DNA of 33,589 nt from Bacteroidota bacterium (GTDB taxonomy: Bacteria > Bacteroidota > Bacteroidia > B-17B0 > Aurantibacillaceae): positions 1 to 33,589 of the forward strand of contig CANLAV010000012.1 in NCBI GenBank assembly GCA_947487905.1, given 5' to 3'. Shown in pieces: positions 1-9,706 of the stretch. The notes under the pieces were generated by a model, which worked only from the letters and a program-made list of their open reading frames with translations, did not search any database and was not told the origin of the DNA. The position numbers and the translations under genes are program-made. How positions within the stretch are numbered: position 1 is the first letter of the stretch; every line of letters starts with the position of its first letter.

Positions 1-2
1 GT

Positions 3-1421
3 TTTAATAACACGAAAGTTAATGCACTCATAAAAAACAGTTCAAGTAAGTTGTATTCAAGCACACGTTTTTATTTCAATCAATCAGCAAACAATTACAC
101 CTATTTAGATACAATAAACAAAGAAATAACCTTACAAGAAGTAAAGCATGCTGAATTTATAACGAAAGGGTTCTTGCAAGAACTTTCATATGTAATCAAT
201 ACAAGTAATACACTACATGCTAAAATTTGGTATAATAAAACGGATAGAAATATCCCAAGCTTTACAAATCAAAATCATACAAAATATCAATTAGATCAAA
301 GCGCACGTTTCAATCTGGATTGGGAAAGAAAAAAACAAAAAGTGGCGAGCATCGTGCGATTAGCCTATTTTAATGATGTGTTGAACTACACGGATAGTAT
401 GGCAAACATTTACAGTGAAAGTAAAGTAAACACTTTTATTTTTGAAACTCATCATGATTATAATCTAAAAATTGGAACAATCCATTTTGGAATCAATAAT
501 ACATTGTACCATGCGAATACCCAAAATTATGATACACTTCATAATCTTAATAAACTAGCAGTATTTGCAGGTTACCATGTTAATTTATTAAAATCAAAAT
601 TAAAATACAGCATTCATTTACGAAAAGAAATAACCAATCAAACGCTTATTCCATTTACTGGAAATTCTGGTTTTACATACGATATATCAAAACGGTATGT
701 AGGAAAAATAAATGTATCTAAATCATACAGACAACCAAGCTTGAATGATTTGTATTGGAAACAAGGTGGAAATAGAGATTTAAAATCAGAGGACAGTAAA
801 GAAATTGAGGCTGGACTTGTAGCACAATTTAATTTAAAGCAAACAAAACTAACAATAGAACTTAATTATTTTAATAGACAAACCAATAATTGGATTATTT
901 GGTTGCCAGGTGAAAACGGCTACTGGACTCCGAAAAATTTACAGCAAGTTTATAGTCGTGGTTTAGAAACTAAAACAACTGTATCATATTTTAAAAATAA
1001 TTTGTTCTTAAAATTAGATTTAAATACAAGTTATGTATTATCTACTAACACAAAAAACGCAAGTGTAAACGATAACTCAAATGGCAAACAAATTATTTAC
1101 AGTCCTGTATACAATGGTTACGCAACATGTTTTATTCAGTACAAAAAAATAATGGTATACTATAATTATAATTACACAGGTTATCGTTATTCCTCAACAG
1201 ACAATACCAGCTGGTTAATGCCTTATCAAATTTCAAACTTAAAACTTTCTACCTATTTCAATGTTTCAAAAGCTAAATTAACTATTTTTGGAGCGTGTAA
1301 TAATTTACAAAACAAAAATTATGTTGTAGTAAGTAATACACCCATGCCAATGAGAAATTTTGAAATTGGATGTACGATTGAATACCTAAAAAAAAATAAA
1401 ATTAAAAATAACAACTTATAA
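3..1421 (+). CDS. TonB-dependent receptor, C-terminal part (5'-truncated by window edge), possibly BtuB-like
   Basis: Frame is open from nt 3 (FNNTKVNALIKNSSSKLYSS...), so the listed TTG at 51 is not the true start. Contains the beta-barrel pattern 'VGKINVSKSYRQPSLNDLYWKQGGNRDLKSEDSKEIEAGL' and the terminal strand 'NLQNKNYVVVSNTPMPMRNFEIGCTIEY', typical of TonB-dependent receptors. Confidence 0.9.
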   Translation, partial: FNNTKVNALIKNSSSKLYSSTRFYFNQSANNYTYLDTINKEITLQEVKHAEFITKGFLQELSYVINTSNTLHAKIWYNKTDRNIPSFTNQNHTKYQLDQSARFNLDWERKKQKVASIVRLAYFNDVLNYTDSMANIYSESKVNTFIFETHHDYNLKIGTIHFGINNTLYHANTQNYDTLHNLNKLAVFAGYHVNLLKSKLKYSIHLRKEITNQTLIPFTGNSGFTYDISKRYVGKINVSKSYRQPSLNDLYWKQGGNRDLKSEDSKEIEAGLVAQFNLKQTKLTIELNYFNRQTNNWIIWLPGENGYWTPKNLQQVYSRGLETKTTVSYFKNNLFLKLDLNTSYVLSTNTKNASVNDNSNGKQIIYSPVYNGYATCFIQYKKIMVYYNYNYTGYRYSSTDNTSWLMPYQISNLKLSTYFNVSKAKLTIFGACNNLQNKNYVVVSNTPMPMRNFEIGCTIEYLKKNKIKNNNL

Positions 1422-1430
1422 AATTTAATC

Positions 1431-2456
1431 ATGAATAAATTTACTAAAACATTTGCCTGCATCATTTTAACGAGTTTATACCTTAACTCAATGTCTCAAT
1501 CTCCTGTTGCCATTACCTTTGATGAAACAACATTTACATTAACTCCAAATTCGTATTATAAAAACACGAGTGTAAATGATTGGGGATTGGGCATAACTAA
1601 ATTCAGATATAAATGGGATACAGCTTTTGGTGGCTATTGGAAATCGGGTACTGCATATACCAATATCAAAGATACAACAAACGGAACATACACTAATTTA
1701 TATGGGTGTGCAGCATTTTCAGCATACAATGGCACAAAATATGCAACTGTGCAAGATGACGCTGTTATAACGTTCTCAAATACGACTACACAGGTATCAG
1801 GGTTTTTTATAACCAACACTACTTATGCTTATAAAACAATGAAATTTGGAAATACATTTTCACGAAAATTTGGAGATACAACTGGTACTAAATCAGGTGG
1901 ATTATATGCTCAAGGTGCTTACCCTGATTTTTTTAAATTAGTTGTGTATGGATACAAAGCTGGTATAAAGAAAACTGACAGTGTGCAATTTTATTTAGCT
2001 GATTACCGCTTTATGACATCATCTTCAGATTACATTATTAAAAACTGGCAATACGTAAATTGCACAACAATTGGAGTTGTAGATAGCCTTGTATTTAAAT
2101 TACGCTCATCTGATAATGGAAGTTTTGGAATGAATACCCCAGGTTTTTTTAGCATTGACAACCTAACAACTATTAATACAGTTGGAGTAAACGAATTAGA
2201 AAACATATCGAATAGTATTATTTATCCTAATCCAACTGCGAATCTATTGAATATTGTATTTGATGCAAAAAAAGAATCAGATGTATCCGTTCATGTGTTT
2301 GACGTTACTGGAAAGAAAATAGAAACTCTAATTAATTCTACTCAAATAGGAACTAATCAAATTGAATTAAATTTAGAAAAATTTGAGTCAGGAATTTATA
2401 TGATTGAATTATCAGATGCCACGTCAGTGAAACGAATTAAAGTAATCAAACTTTAA
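1431..2456 (+). CDS. DUF4465 domain-containing secreted protein with C-terminal T9SS type A sorting domain
   Basis: Signal peptide-like N-terminus. Body 'ITFDETT...WGLGITKFRYKWDTAFGGYWKSGTAYTNIKDTT...YATVQDD...FFSIDNL' resembles DUF4465. Tail 'IYPNPTANLLNIVF...DVTGKKIETL...GIYMIELSDATSVKRIKVIKL' is a classic Por secretion (T9SS) sorting signal. Confidence 0.88.
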   Translation: MNKFTKTFACIILTSLYLNSMSQSPVAITFDETTFTLTPNSYYKNTSVNDWGLGITKFRYKWDTAFGGYWKSGTAYTNIKDTTNGTYTNLYGCAAFSAYNGTKYATVQDDAVITFSNTTTQVSGFFITNTTYAYKTMKFGNTFSRKFGDTTGTKSGGLYAQGAYPDFFKLVVYGYKAGIKKTDSVQFYLADYRFMTSSSDYIIKNWQYVNCTTIGVVDSLVFKLRSSDNGSFGMNTPGFFSIDNLTTINTVGVNELENISNSIIYPNPTANLLNIVFDAKKESDVSVHVFDVTGKKIETLINSTQIGTNQIELNLEKFESGIYMIELSDATSVKRIKVIKL

Positions 2457-2459
2457 ACT

Positions 2460-3494
2460 ATGCGTATTTATTTAAGTTTAATACCACTATTTTTATTTGC
2501 TATTTCTTGCAAGAAAGACAAGCCTGTTGATCCAATTCCAAGTCAAGAAATACAGGCTTCAAATCGAACTGTATTAATTATTAATGAAGGAAATTATGGC
2601 TGGGGAAATGCCTCCATTTCATTATATGATCCACATTCAAATACAGTAACTTATGATTATTTTAAGAAACAAAACGGAAATGCAAATTTAGGTGATGTAT
2701 GTCAAAGCGTTACTAAATACAATGGCAGTTATTATCTTGTATTAAACAACTCAAATAAAATTATAGTTGTAAATGCTTCTGATTTTGCCAAGAAAAATAC
2801 CATTACTGGATTTAATTCACCTCGTAATTTATTGCCTGTATCAGCTAACAAAGCTTATGTGACTGATTTATATGCAAACTCAATCCAAGTTGTAGATTTA
2901 AATTTAAATATCATTACTGGTAATATTGCTTGCATGAAAGGTACTGAAGAAATGGTATGTACTAATAACAAAGCATTTATAACCAATATCCATTCTAACT
3001 ATTGTTATGTAATAAATACTATTTCAAATGAAATGACAGATAGTATTTTAGTAGGAAAAGGTGCGTCAAGCATTGTATTAGATAAGTATTCAAAAATATG
3101 GGTCCTATCAAAAGGTTCATCGGCAATTAGTCAACTTGGAAGTTTAAATTGTATTAATCCTCATACGTTAGTCAATGAAAAAAAATTGACATTTAAACCA
3201 GGAGAAAATCCATGGCGATTAACTATCAATAAAACACGAGATACACTTTACTATTTAAACACTGGTGTTTACCAACTTCCAGTTAACCATACATCGCTTC
3301 CTTTAGGCCCATTAATTGTTCAAGGTTCAAAATTATTTTATGGTTTGGGTATTAATCCAGATGATCATTCTATTTATGTTTCAGACGCTATTGATTACGT
3401 TCAGAAATCAAAGGTCGAAATTTATTCGGTGAACGGAGCCTTCATGAAAAGTTTTAATGCCGGGATAATTTCGAATGGCTTTGTTTTTGAATAA
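2460..3494 (+). CDS. YncE/BtuG-like beta-propeller lipoprotein
   Basis: Lipobox-like N-terminus (LFAISCKKD). Repeated propeller motifs 'TVLIINEGNYGWGNASISLYDP', 'NKAYVTDLYANSIQVVDLN', 'NKAFITNIHSNYCYVINT'. Starts 4 nt after the DUF4465 stop. Confidence 0.82.
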   Translation: MRIYLSLIPLFLFAISCKKDKPVDPIPSQEIQASNRTVLIINEGNYGWGNASISLYDPHSNTVTYDYFKKQNGNANLGDVCQSVTKYNGSYYLVLNNSNKIIVVNASDFAKKNTITGFNSPRNLLPVSANKAYVTDLYANSIQVVDLNLNIITGNIACMKGTEEMVCTNNKAFITNIHSNYCYVINTISNEMTDSILVGKGASSIVLDKYSKIWVLSKGSSAISQLGSLNCINPHTLVNEKKLTFKPGENPWRLTINKTRDTLYYLNTGVYQLPVNHTSLPLGPLIVQGSKLFYGLGINPDDHSIYVSDAIDYVQKSKVEIYSVNGAFMKSFNAGIISNGFVFE

Positions 3495-3517
3495 ATTCAT
3501 TTTACTATATTTGATTA

Positions 3518-4642
3518 GTGCAAAAACACTTACACATAATTTCTTTTGACATACCTTTTCCTTCAAATTACGGAGGAGCCATTGATGTGTTTCATAAGAT
3601 AAGATGTTTACATGAAGCTGGCATAAACGTAACACTTCATTGCTTTCAGTATGGAGAAAGAAAACCGTCAATAGAATTAGAATCACTTTGCTCAACCGTT
3701 TATTATTATAAAAGAACCATTAAACTATTTGATCAATTTTCAATATTACCATTTAATGTAAAGTCTAGAATCAATAAGGAGCTCAAGAAAAATTTATTAA
3801 AAGACAATCATCCTATTTTATTCGAAGTATTACATACGTGCTATTTACTTTCTGATTTCGATTTAAAAGACCGAATTAAATTATTTAGACATAGTAACAT
3901 CGAACACAACTATTTTAACGAGCTGGCTAAAACAGAGCAATCTACTCTTAAATATATCTATTTTAAAATAGAGGCTATAAAATTAAAATGGTTTGAAAAA
4001 AAAATAACTCACGCTAATTCTATTCTTTCAGTTTCAAAATCAGACTTAAATTATTTTAAAAAAACGTATTCAAATACTCCTAGTTATTACTTGCCAAGCT
4101 TCCATCCATTTGATACAATAACTATAAAAAAAGGACTAGGTGATTATATTTTATACCACGGTAATTTATCCATTTCAGAAAATTACCATGCCGCGATGTG
4201 GTTAATTGAACATGTTTTTAGTAACATTAAATACCCCGTCATAATAGCAGGTTTAAATCCTCCAAAAACATTAGTGCAACTTGTGAACCAATTTCCTCAT
4301 ATTACTTTAAAACAAAACTGTTCATTAGATGAAATGAATGAGTTAGTCTCCAACGCGCAGATTCATTGCCTTTATACAGCACAAGAAACAGGATTGAAGT
4401 TGAAATTAATACATGTGTTGTATGCAGGAAGACATGCTGTTGTCAATCAAAATATGTTAACTGGAACAGACTTAGAAAAGGCTTGTACGATATGTAATAC
4501 GCCGTCAGAATACATAAATGCAATAGAATTATTAATCAAAAAAAACATGGATGAGTTGTTAATTTCAAACAGAAGTCGGTGTTTAACAGAAATGGATAAT
4601 GATAAAAAAACTGAACGCTTAATTAGCTTATTTAATAATTAA
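3518..4642 (+). CDS. glycosyltransferase (GT4/GT1-like), GTG start
   Basis: 'ISFDIPFPSNYGGAIDVFHKIRCLHEAGINVTLHCF' N-terminal GT-B pattern. 'YILYHGNLSISENYHAAMWLI...PVIIAGLNP' donor-side pattern. Confidence 0.75.
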   Translation: MQKHLHIISFDIPFPSNYGGAIDVFHKIRCLHEAGINVTLHCFQYGERKPSIELESLCSTVYYYKRTIKLFDQFSILPFNVKSRINKELKKNLLKDNHPILFEVLHTCYLLSDFDLKDRIKLFRHSNIEHNYFNELAKTEQSTLKYIYFKIEAIKLKWFEKKITHANSILSVSKSDLNYFKKTYSNTPSYYLPSFHPFDTITIKKGLGDYILYHGNLSISENYHAAMWLIEHVFSNIKYPVIIAGLNPPKTLVQLVNQFPHITLKQNCSLDEMNELVSNAQIHCLYTAQETGLKLKLIHVLYAGRHAVVNQNMLTGTDLEKACTICNTPSEYINAIELLIKKNMDELLISNRSRCLTEMDNDKKTERLISLFNN

Positions 4643-6585
4643 TTGCCCAACTTATCAATACATTCCCAAATGATATGCATGTCCTTTTCTACATTGTAAT
4701 CTTTCGCATATTGTAAATTAAAAAGTTTAGAATTTTCGATTTCTATATCATGGAGCATGGTTGGAGATAAAATCGAACGCTTCATTTCTGGTAAATGTTG
4801 GTTTTTTGTTTTTCCAAAGCCAACCCATGAATACCGGCCAATCAATACATAAAAACAATTAGAGAAAAAATTATTTTTTTTATCCTGTATAAAAAACAAA
4901 ATCGGACTCAATAACAGTATAACTAAAGCAGAAAAAAAATCTAATAGTCGTTTCTTTCTTTTATTATGTGGTTTTGAAATACTATTAAAATCTATCATAT
5001 ACAAATCTCCAGCCGTATCGATATGATTACTTCCGATTATTGAAAAACTTTCTGGAGGAGCAATTTTAAAGCTAACCCTATTAGAAACTAACTTTAACAT
5101 ACTGTTAATTATAACTTGCGAACTTAAATCTTTAGCGCAAAAAATGATTTCATTAATATGATGCACTTTGATGATTTCATCAATCTGATTGAATTTACCA
5201 ATGAACATAGGTTGATAATCATTGTTTTTTTCTATGCTAACAAAGCCAACAAATCCCGTTTTAACACTCGTTAGTTTAATTAAATGATGAACTCTATTAA
5301 ATTCATCTTCTTCACCAACAATAGCAATTCGTTTTACATTTTCATCAATCAGGCTATAGGTTTTAATTTTAAAAAGATGCAGTAAAATTCGCAAAATAAA
5401 CATTGACATAAAGGCTACAATGGTTCCCAATAAAATTAATGCTCTCGAAAAACGAATCGTTTCGGGCAATAACGCATAGGCAATTAAAATAAATAGTGTA
5501 CCAATTAAAATACCTCTGACAATTTTAAAAAGTTTAATGGGTTTATCATATCCACTATTAAAATATACAGAAACCATCCAAATAATCGCGTAAGATAAAA
5601 ATGCGAAGGCAACTAATTTTTCAGAATAGGTCGTAGTTTGTAAATGCGCATTTTGAATATATAATTGTTTTGTTAAAAATAATCCTAAAATAATGCCTAA
5701 AAAATCTAACATTGGAACTGTAAACGTTTTCATCAAACGAACCAGAAGGGCTAAGGTTGCTTTTAATAGAATGGCAAAGCGAATCAACATATTAAAAACA
5801 AAGGCATTTGAACCACTAAAATGTTTTTTTGAAAAAATAGCCATGGCATTATAAAATATAATCACATAATTTAAGCTACTTCGCTTTGTACTCTCTCCTT
5901 TGTAATGAATAATTTGTGTTTTAGGAAAATAGTAGTTCTTAAACCCTGATTTAGTAATACGGTAAGATAAATCAATATCTTCTCCATACATAAAAAACGT
6001 TTCATCCAAAAAACCAATATTATCCAAAACAGATTTTCTTATGAGCATAAACGCGCCACTCAACACATCAACCGAATGAATGTCGTTCTCATCTAAATAC
6101 GATAAATGGTACTTACCAAATTTTTTAGATCTTGGAAAAAACTTTGAGAAACCAAACATTTTATAAAAAGCCACTTCAGGTGTCGGTAATCCCCTTTTTG
6201 ATTCGGGAGCAAAGTTACCTTGTCCATCCAACATCTTCACTCCCAAACCGCCTGCATCTGGAGTCTGTTCCATAAAATTAATAATCTTAGAGAATGTATC
6301 TTCCTGAACCACCGTATCTGGATTCAACAATAAAACAAATTCGCCTTTAGCTAATTTGATAGCTTGATTATTCGCTACAGAAAAACCAGTATTGATTTTA
6401 TTTTCAATTAAAATAACGTGTGGGAATTTTTCTTTAATAAGAGTTGTAGAACCATCCACAGAATTATTATCCACTACAAAAATTTCGCAAGGCAAGGCCT
6501 CGGCAGCCTTAAAAACAGAAAACAAACATTGTTCAATGAAATGCTTAACGTTATAATTAACAATTATGACAGATAGTTTAACCAC
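4639..6585 (-). CDS. GT2 family glycosyltransferase fused to a transmembrane / polyprenyl glycosylphosphotransferase-like C-terminal region
   Basis: N-terminus 'KLSVIIVNYNVKHFIEQCLFSV...FVVDNNSVDGS...LLLNPDTVV...GAFMLIRKSVLDNIGFLDETFFMYGEDIDLSYR' is GT2. It is followed by several TM helices, a Rossmann-like 'KRIAIVGEEDEFNRVH' and a reduced 'NKRKKRLLDFFSALVILLLSPILFFI' segment. Confidence 0.88.
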   Translation of the reverse strand: MVKLSVIIVNYNVKHFIEQCLFSVFKAAEALPCEIFVVDNNSVDGSTTLIKEKFPHVILIENKINTGFSVANNQAIKLAKGEFVLLLNPDTVVQEDTFSKIINFMEQTPDAGGLGVKMLDGQGNFAPESKRGLPTPEVAFYKMFGFSKFFPRSKKFGKYHLSYLDENDIHSVDVLSGAFMLIRKSVLDNIGFLDETFFMYGEDIDLSYRITKSGFKNYYFPKTQIIHYKGESTKRSSLNYVIIFYNAMAIFSKKHFSGSNAFVFNMLIRFAILLKATLALLVRLMKTFTVPMLDFLGIILGLFLTKQLYIQNAHLQTTTYSEKLVAFAFLSYAIIWMVSVYFNSGYDKPIKLFKIVRGILIGTLFILIAYALLPETIRFSRALILLGTIVAFMSMFILRILLHLFKIKTYSLIDENVKRIAIVGEEDEFNRVHHLIKLTSVKTGFVGFVSIEKNNDYQPMFIGKFNQIDEIIKVHHINEIIFCAKDLSSQVIINSMLKLVSNRVSFKIAPPESFSIIGSNHIDTAGDLYMIDFNSISKPHNKRKKRLLDFFSALVILLLSPILFFIQDKKNNFFSNCFYVLIGRYSWVGFGKTKNQHLPEMKRSILSPTMLHDIEIENSKLFNLQYAKDYNVEKDMHIIWECIDKLGN

Positions 6586-6719
6586 AGAGTAAGAACGCTA
6601 AAAATAACAAATAATTACTTTTAATGGCGATAATTATACATTTAATGTAAATGAAAGAAGTGAATATTAAAAAAAAGTATTAAATTCGCACTCTGATTTT
6701 TAAGTTCGCTTAAAATATT

Positions 6720-6793
6720 GGTCCCGTAGCTCAGCTGGATAGAGCAACAGCCTTCTAAGCTGTGGGCCATTGGTTCGAATCCAATCGGGATCA
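6720..6793 (+). tRNA. tRNA-Arg (anticodon TCT)
   Basis: Cloverleaf assigned by eye: acceptor GGTCCCG/CGGGATC (one G-T pair), D arm GCTC..GAGC, anticodon stem ACAGC/GCTGT with loop CTTCTAA (TCT), T arm ATTGG TTCGAAT CCAAT. CCA not encoded. Confidence 0.95.
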
Positions 6794-6802
6794 CGATTAA
6801 AT

Positions 6803-6836
6803 AAAAAAAATCTCAGTATAAACTGAGATTTTTTTA
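6803..6836. terminator. Rho-independent terminator, possibly bidirectional (serves tRNA and/or the facing histidine kinase gene)
   Basis: Perfect stem TCTCAGT-ATAA-ACTGAGA flanked by A8 on the left and T7 on the right. Confidence 0.88.
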
Positions 6837-6849
6837 TTTATATCAAAAC

Positions 6850-8352
6850 TCATCCTCTTTTCAAAAAGACTTGAAAGGTGGTTCCTTTATTTTCTTCACT
6901 ATGTAATACGGAAATTTTTCCGTGATGATAATTTTCAATAATACGTTTACTTAATGATAGGCCTAAACCCCATCCTCTTTTCTTAGTTGTAAAGCCCGGT
7001 TCAAAAACCGACTTAAACATCGATTTCGGTAATCCTTTTCCAGTGTCTGATAACTCGATAAAAACGCCTTCAGGTATATCGGTTAATTTAATTTTCAACT
7101 CACCTTTTCCATCCATGGCATCAATGGCGTTTTTACAAACATTTTCAATAACCCATTCAAATAAAGTAGAAGATAATTTGACGTAAATTTCATAGTTAGG
7201 GATTTCAACTTGAAATAAGACATTCTTCGACGTGCGCTGCTTCAAATAATCAATGGCATTTTTTAAAACGTCACAAATATTTTCATCTTGCAAAGTAGGT
7301 TGAGAGCCTATTTTAGAAAAACGTTCTGTAATCATTTGTAAACGCATGACATCTCTATTCATTTCACATACAATAGATTCATCTGTGCCGTGCTCTCTCA
7401 AATAATCTGTCCAAGCCATTAAAGAAGACAAAGGCGTTCCAAGTTGATGCGCTGTTTCTTTACTCATACCAAGCCAAACCTGATCTTGTTCTGCCTTTCG
7501 AGCACTGCTAAATAAGACATAAGCAATCAATAGAAAAAAACCAATGACAGCAAATTGGATGTATGGATAATATTTTAATTGAGTGAGTAAATTAGATTGC
7601 TCATAAAAAATATAATTTTTTGTTCCTTCTCCTAAATCGACCAATAAAGGCGTGTTTTGACTTTCCATGGATTGAATCGTTAATTTCAATTTTACAGAAT
7701 CCTTTATCTTTATTGAATCAATATTTCCAAAAGCAATGACGTTAAGCTTGGTGGAATCAGTATATATCACTGGAACGGCGGCACTATTAATGGCAACTTC
7801 GGAGATAAATGATTTTATTAAACTATCAAATACAACTTTTATGTCGTTAAATAAGCGACTATCTTTATAGTACAAATAATTTTTTTGTCCTTTGTAAACA
7901 TCAATAACAACAGGCTGATACATCGTTTTAATTGATTCTAACTCATGCTGCATGCGTTCTTTGTTATTTGCAATAATCGAATCAAAATTTCGGGAAGCGA
8001 TAACTTGATTACGGTCGTCTGTTAAAATAACTGGAACCGTTGTATTGTCTTGTAATACTTGCAAAACAAATGAAATATCAGACAACTCATTATTTAATTG
8101 CTTTGTTGCTAAAGCGTATAATTCAGCTTTTTTGCGTTCCTCTGTTTGAAGTTTTTGGAATAAGATATTTGTAAATTTTACAAGCTTTGCTTTTTTCTGA
8201 ACCGCATCTGCCCATAAGGTCACTTTACTTTTTTCATCATTTGCAATTGAATTAACTAAGCGGTTGGTATACCATAATGACGTGAAAACAATAAAAATTG
8301 CTACCAAAAATAGTATCAACTTCCAACGTTGTTTTTTAAAATAAATATTCAT
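6850..8352 (-). CDS. Membrane sensor histidine kinase (orphan)
   Basis: Two TM segments; H-box 'GMSKETAHQLGTPLSSLMAWTDYL'; N-box 'VIENVCKNAIDAM'; 'DTGKGLPKSMFKSVFEPGFTTKKRGWGLGLSLSKRII' HATPase motifs. No response regulator adjacent. Confidence 0.93.
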   Translation of the reverse strand: MNIYFKKQRWKLILFLVAIFIVFTSLWYTNRLVNSIANDEKSKVTLWADAVQKKAKLVKFTNILFQKLQTEERKKAELYALATKQLNNELSDISFVLQVLQDNTTVPVILTDDRNQVIASRNFDSIIANNKERMQHELESIKTMYQPVVIDVYKGQKNYLYYKDSRLFNDIKVVFDSLIKSFISEVAINSAAVPVIYTDSTKLNVIAFGNIDSIKIKDSVKLKLTIQSMESQNTPLLVDLGEGTKNYIFYEQSNLLTQLKYYPYIQFAVIGFFLLIAYVLFSSARKAEQDQVWLGMSKETAHQLGTPLSSLMAWTDYLREHGTDESIVCEMNRDVMRLQMITERFSKIGSQPTLQDENICDVLKNAIDYLKQRTSKNVLFQVEIPNYEIYVKLSSTLFEWVIENVCKNAIDAMDGKGELKIKLTDIPEGVFIELSDTGKGLPKSMFKSVFEPGFTTKKRGWGLGLSLSKRIIENYHHGKISVLHSEENKGTTFQVFLKRG

Positions 8353-8422
8353 GGTATGATTACAAGTTACAAATTAAATGAACGTCATGTAAGATGAAAT
8401 ATTGCACTAAAAATAATAAAGC

Positions 8423-9211
8423 TTAAAGACAACCAGTTCTTCCACCATCAACAGGCAAATTAATACCAGTGATATAAGATGCCGCTGGTGATGCTAAAAA
8501 ACAAACTGCGTTTGCAATTTCTGAAGCCTCAGCAAACCGACCCATTGGTATTTCTGAAATCATTTCCTTTGTGACATCATCTTTTGCATGACCTGTTTTA
8601 GAAGATTTATTATCGATGATGGCACTCAAACGCTGAGTAGCCGTGGCGCCAGGCAATACATTATTTACTGTAACATTAAATTTAGCCACCTCTCCTGCTA
8701 ATGTTTTGCTCCAATTAGCCACCGCAGCTCTAATTGTATTGGAAACACCTAAGTTTGCTAATGGCTGTTTTACAGATGTTGAAATGATATTAATAATGCG
8801 ACCGTAGTTAGCATGTTTCATTCCTTCTAAACAAGCTTGTGCAAGAATGTGATTACACACTAAATGATTGTTAAATGCAGAAAGAAATTCTTCTGTTTTT
8901 GCTTGATGAATAGGACCAGCTGGTGGACCTCCTGTATTATTAATTAAAATATGAATTTTAGGCTGACGTTGTAAATACGCTTCGACGATTTGTTTTAACT
9001 CATCAGGCTTACTGAAATCAACACATAAATAAGAATGAAGTTGTCCAGCACTTGCATTTAATTCTTGCTTAGTAATTTTTAAAGCGTCTTCATTACGAGC
9101 CACTAAGGTGATGCTTGCCCCTAAATTTGCTAATTCCATAGCAATTGCTTTTCCTATGCCTTGTGTACTCCCACAAACAATAGCGTGCTTATTTTTTAAA
9201 TCTAAATTCAT
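8423..9211 (-). CDS. SDR family NAD(P)-dependent oxidoreductase
   Basis: 'HAIVCGSTQGIGKAIAMELANLGA' cofactor motif; 'LINNTGG'; C-terminal 'CFLASPAASYITGINLPVDGG'. Confidence 0.93.
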   Translation of the reverse strand: MNLDLKNKHAIVCGSTQGIGKAIAMELANLGASITLVARNEDALKITKQELNASAGQLHSYLCVDFSKPDELKQIVEAYLQRQPKIHILINNTGGPPAGPIHQAKTEEFLSAFNNHLVCNHILAQACLEGMKHANYGRIINIISTSVKQPLANLGVSNTIRAAVANWSKTLAGEVAKFNVTVNNVLPGATATQRLSAIIDNKSSKTGHAKDDVTKEMISEIPMGRFAEASEIANAVCFLASPAASYITGINLPVDGGRTGCL

Positions 9212-9223
9212 TTTAATTAATTT

Positions 9224-9667
9224 TTAGTTTCGTTTTTTTTGAAAAAATTCTTTTAATATACCACTACACTCTTGTTCCAAAATCCCTTTAACAACGATGG
9301 TTTTAGGATGTAGAACCGTTTCACTTATCGTTAAAAATCCTTTTTTATCATCACTGGCTCCATAAACTAATCGTGTAAGATGACTCCAATACAAAGCTCC
9401 AGCGCACATTAAACAAGGTTCTAAAGTAACATATAAAGTACAATCATTTAAATATTTTCCGCCAATAAAATTTGCCGCCGAGGTGATTGCTTGCATCTCT
9501 GCATGAGCCGTAACATCTATTAATCGTTCGGTTAAATTATGTGTACGAGCAATGATTTTATTATCGGCAACGATAACCACACCAACGGGCACTTCATCAG
9601 CATCAAAGGCTTTTTTGGCTTCTTTCAATGCTTCATTCATAAAATAATCGTCGCTGTATAATTCCAT
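9224..9667 (-). CDS. tadA: tRNA-specific adenosine deaminase TadA / nucleoside deaminase
   Basis: 'EVPVGVVIV...NLTERLIDVTAHAEMQAI' and 'LYVTLEPCLMCAGAL' zinc-binding deaminase motifs. Confidence 0.9.
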   Translation of the reverse strand: MELYSDDYFMNEALKEAKKAFDADEVPVGVVIVADNKIIARTHNLTERLIDVTAHAEMQAITSAANFIGGKYLNDCTLYVTLEPCLMCAGALYWSHLTRLVYGASDDKKGFLTISETVLHPKTIVVKGILEQECSGILKEFFQKKRN

Positions 9668-9706
9668 TATTCTTTTAATACCATATCAATTTAAAATAAA
9701 AAATAA

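Noticed and set aside
3408-3695. 95-aa ORF on the - strand
   Set aside because: Antisense to the ends of the propeller and glycosyltransferase genes; no recognisable domain.
6720-6793. tRNA as an integration site
   Set aside because: No integrase or duplicated tRNA 3' end seen nearby.
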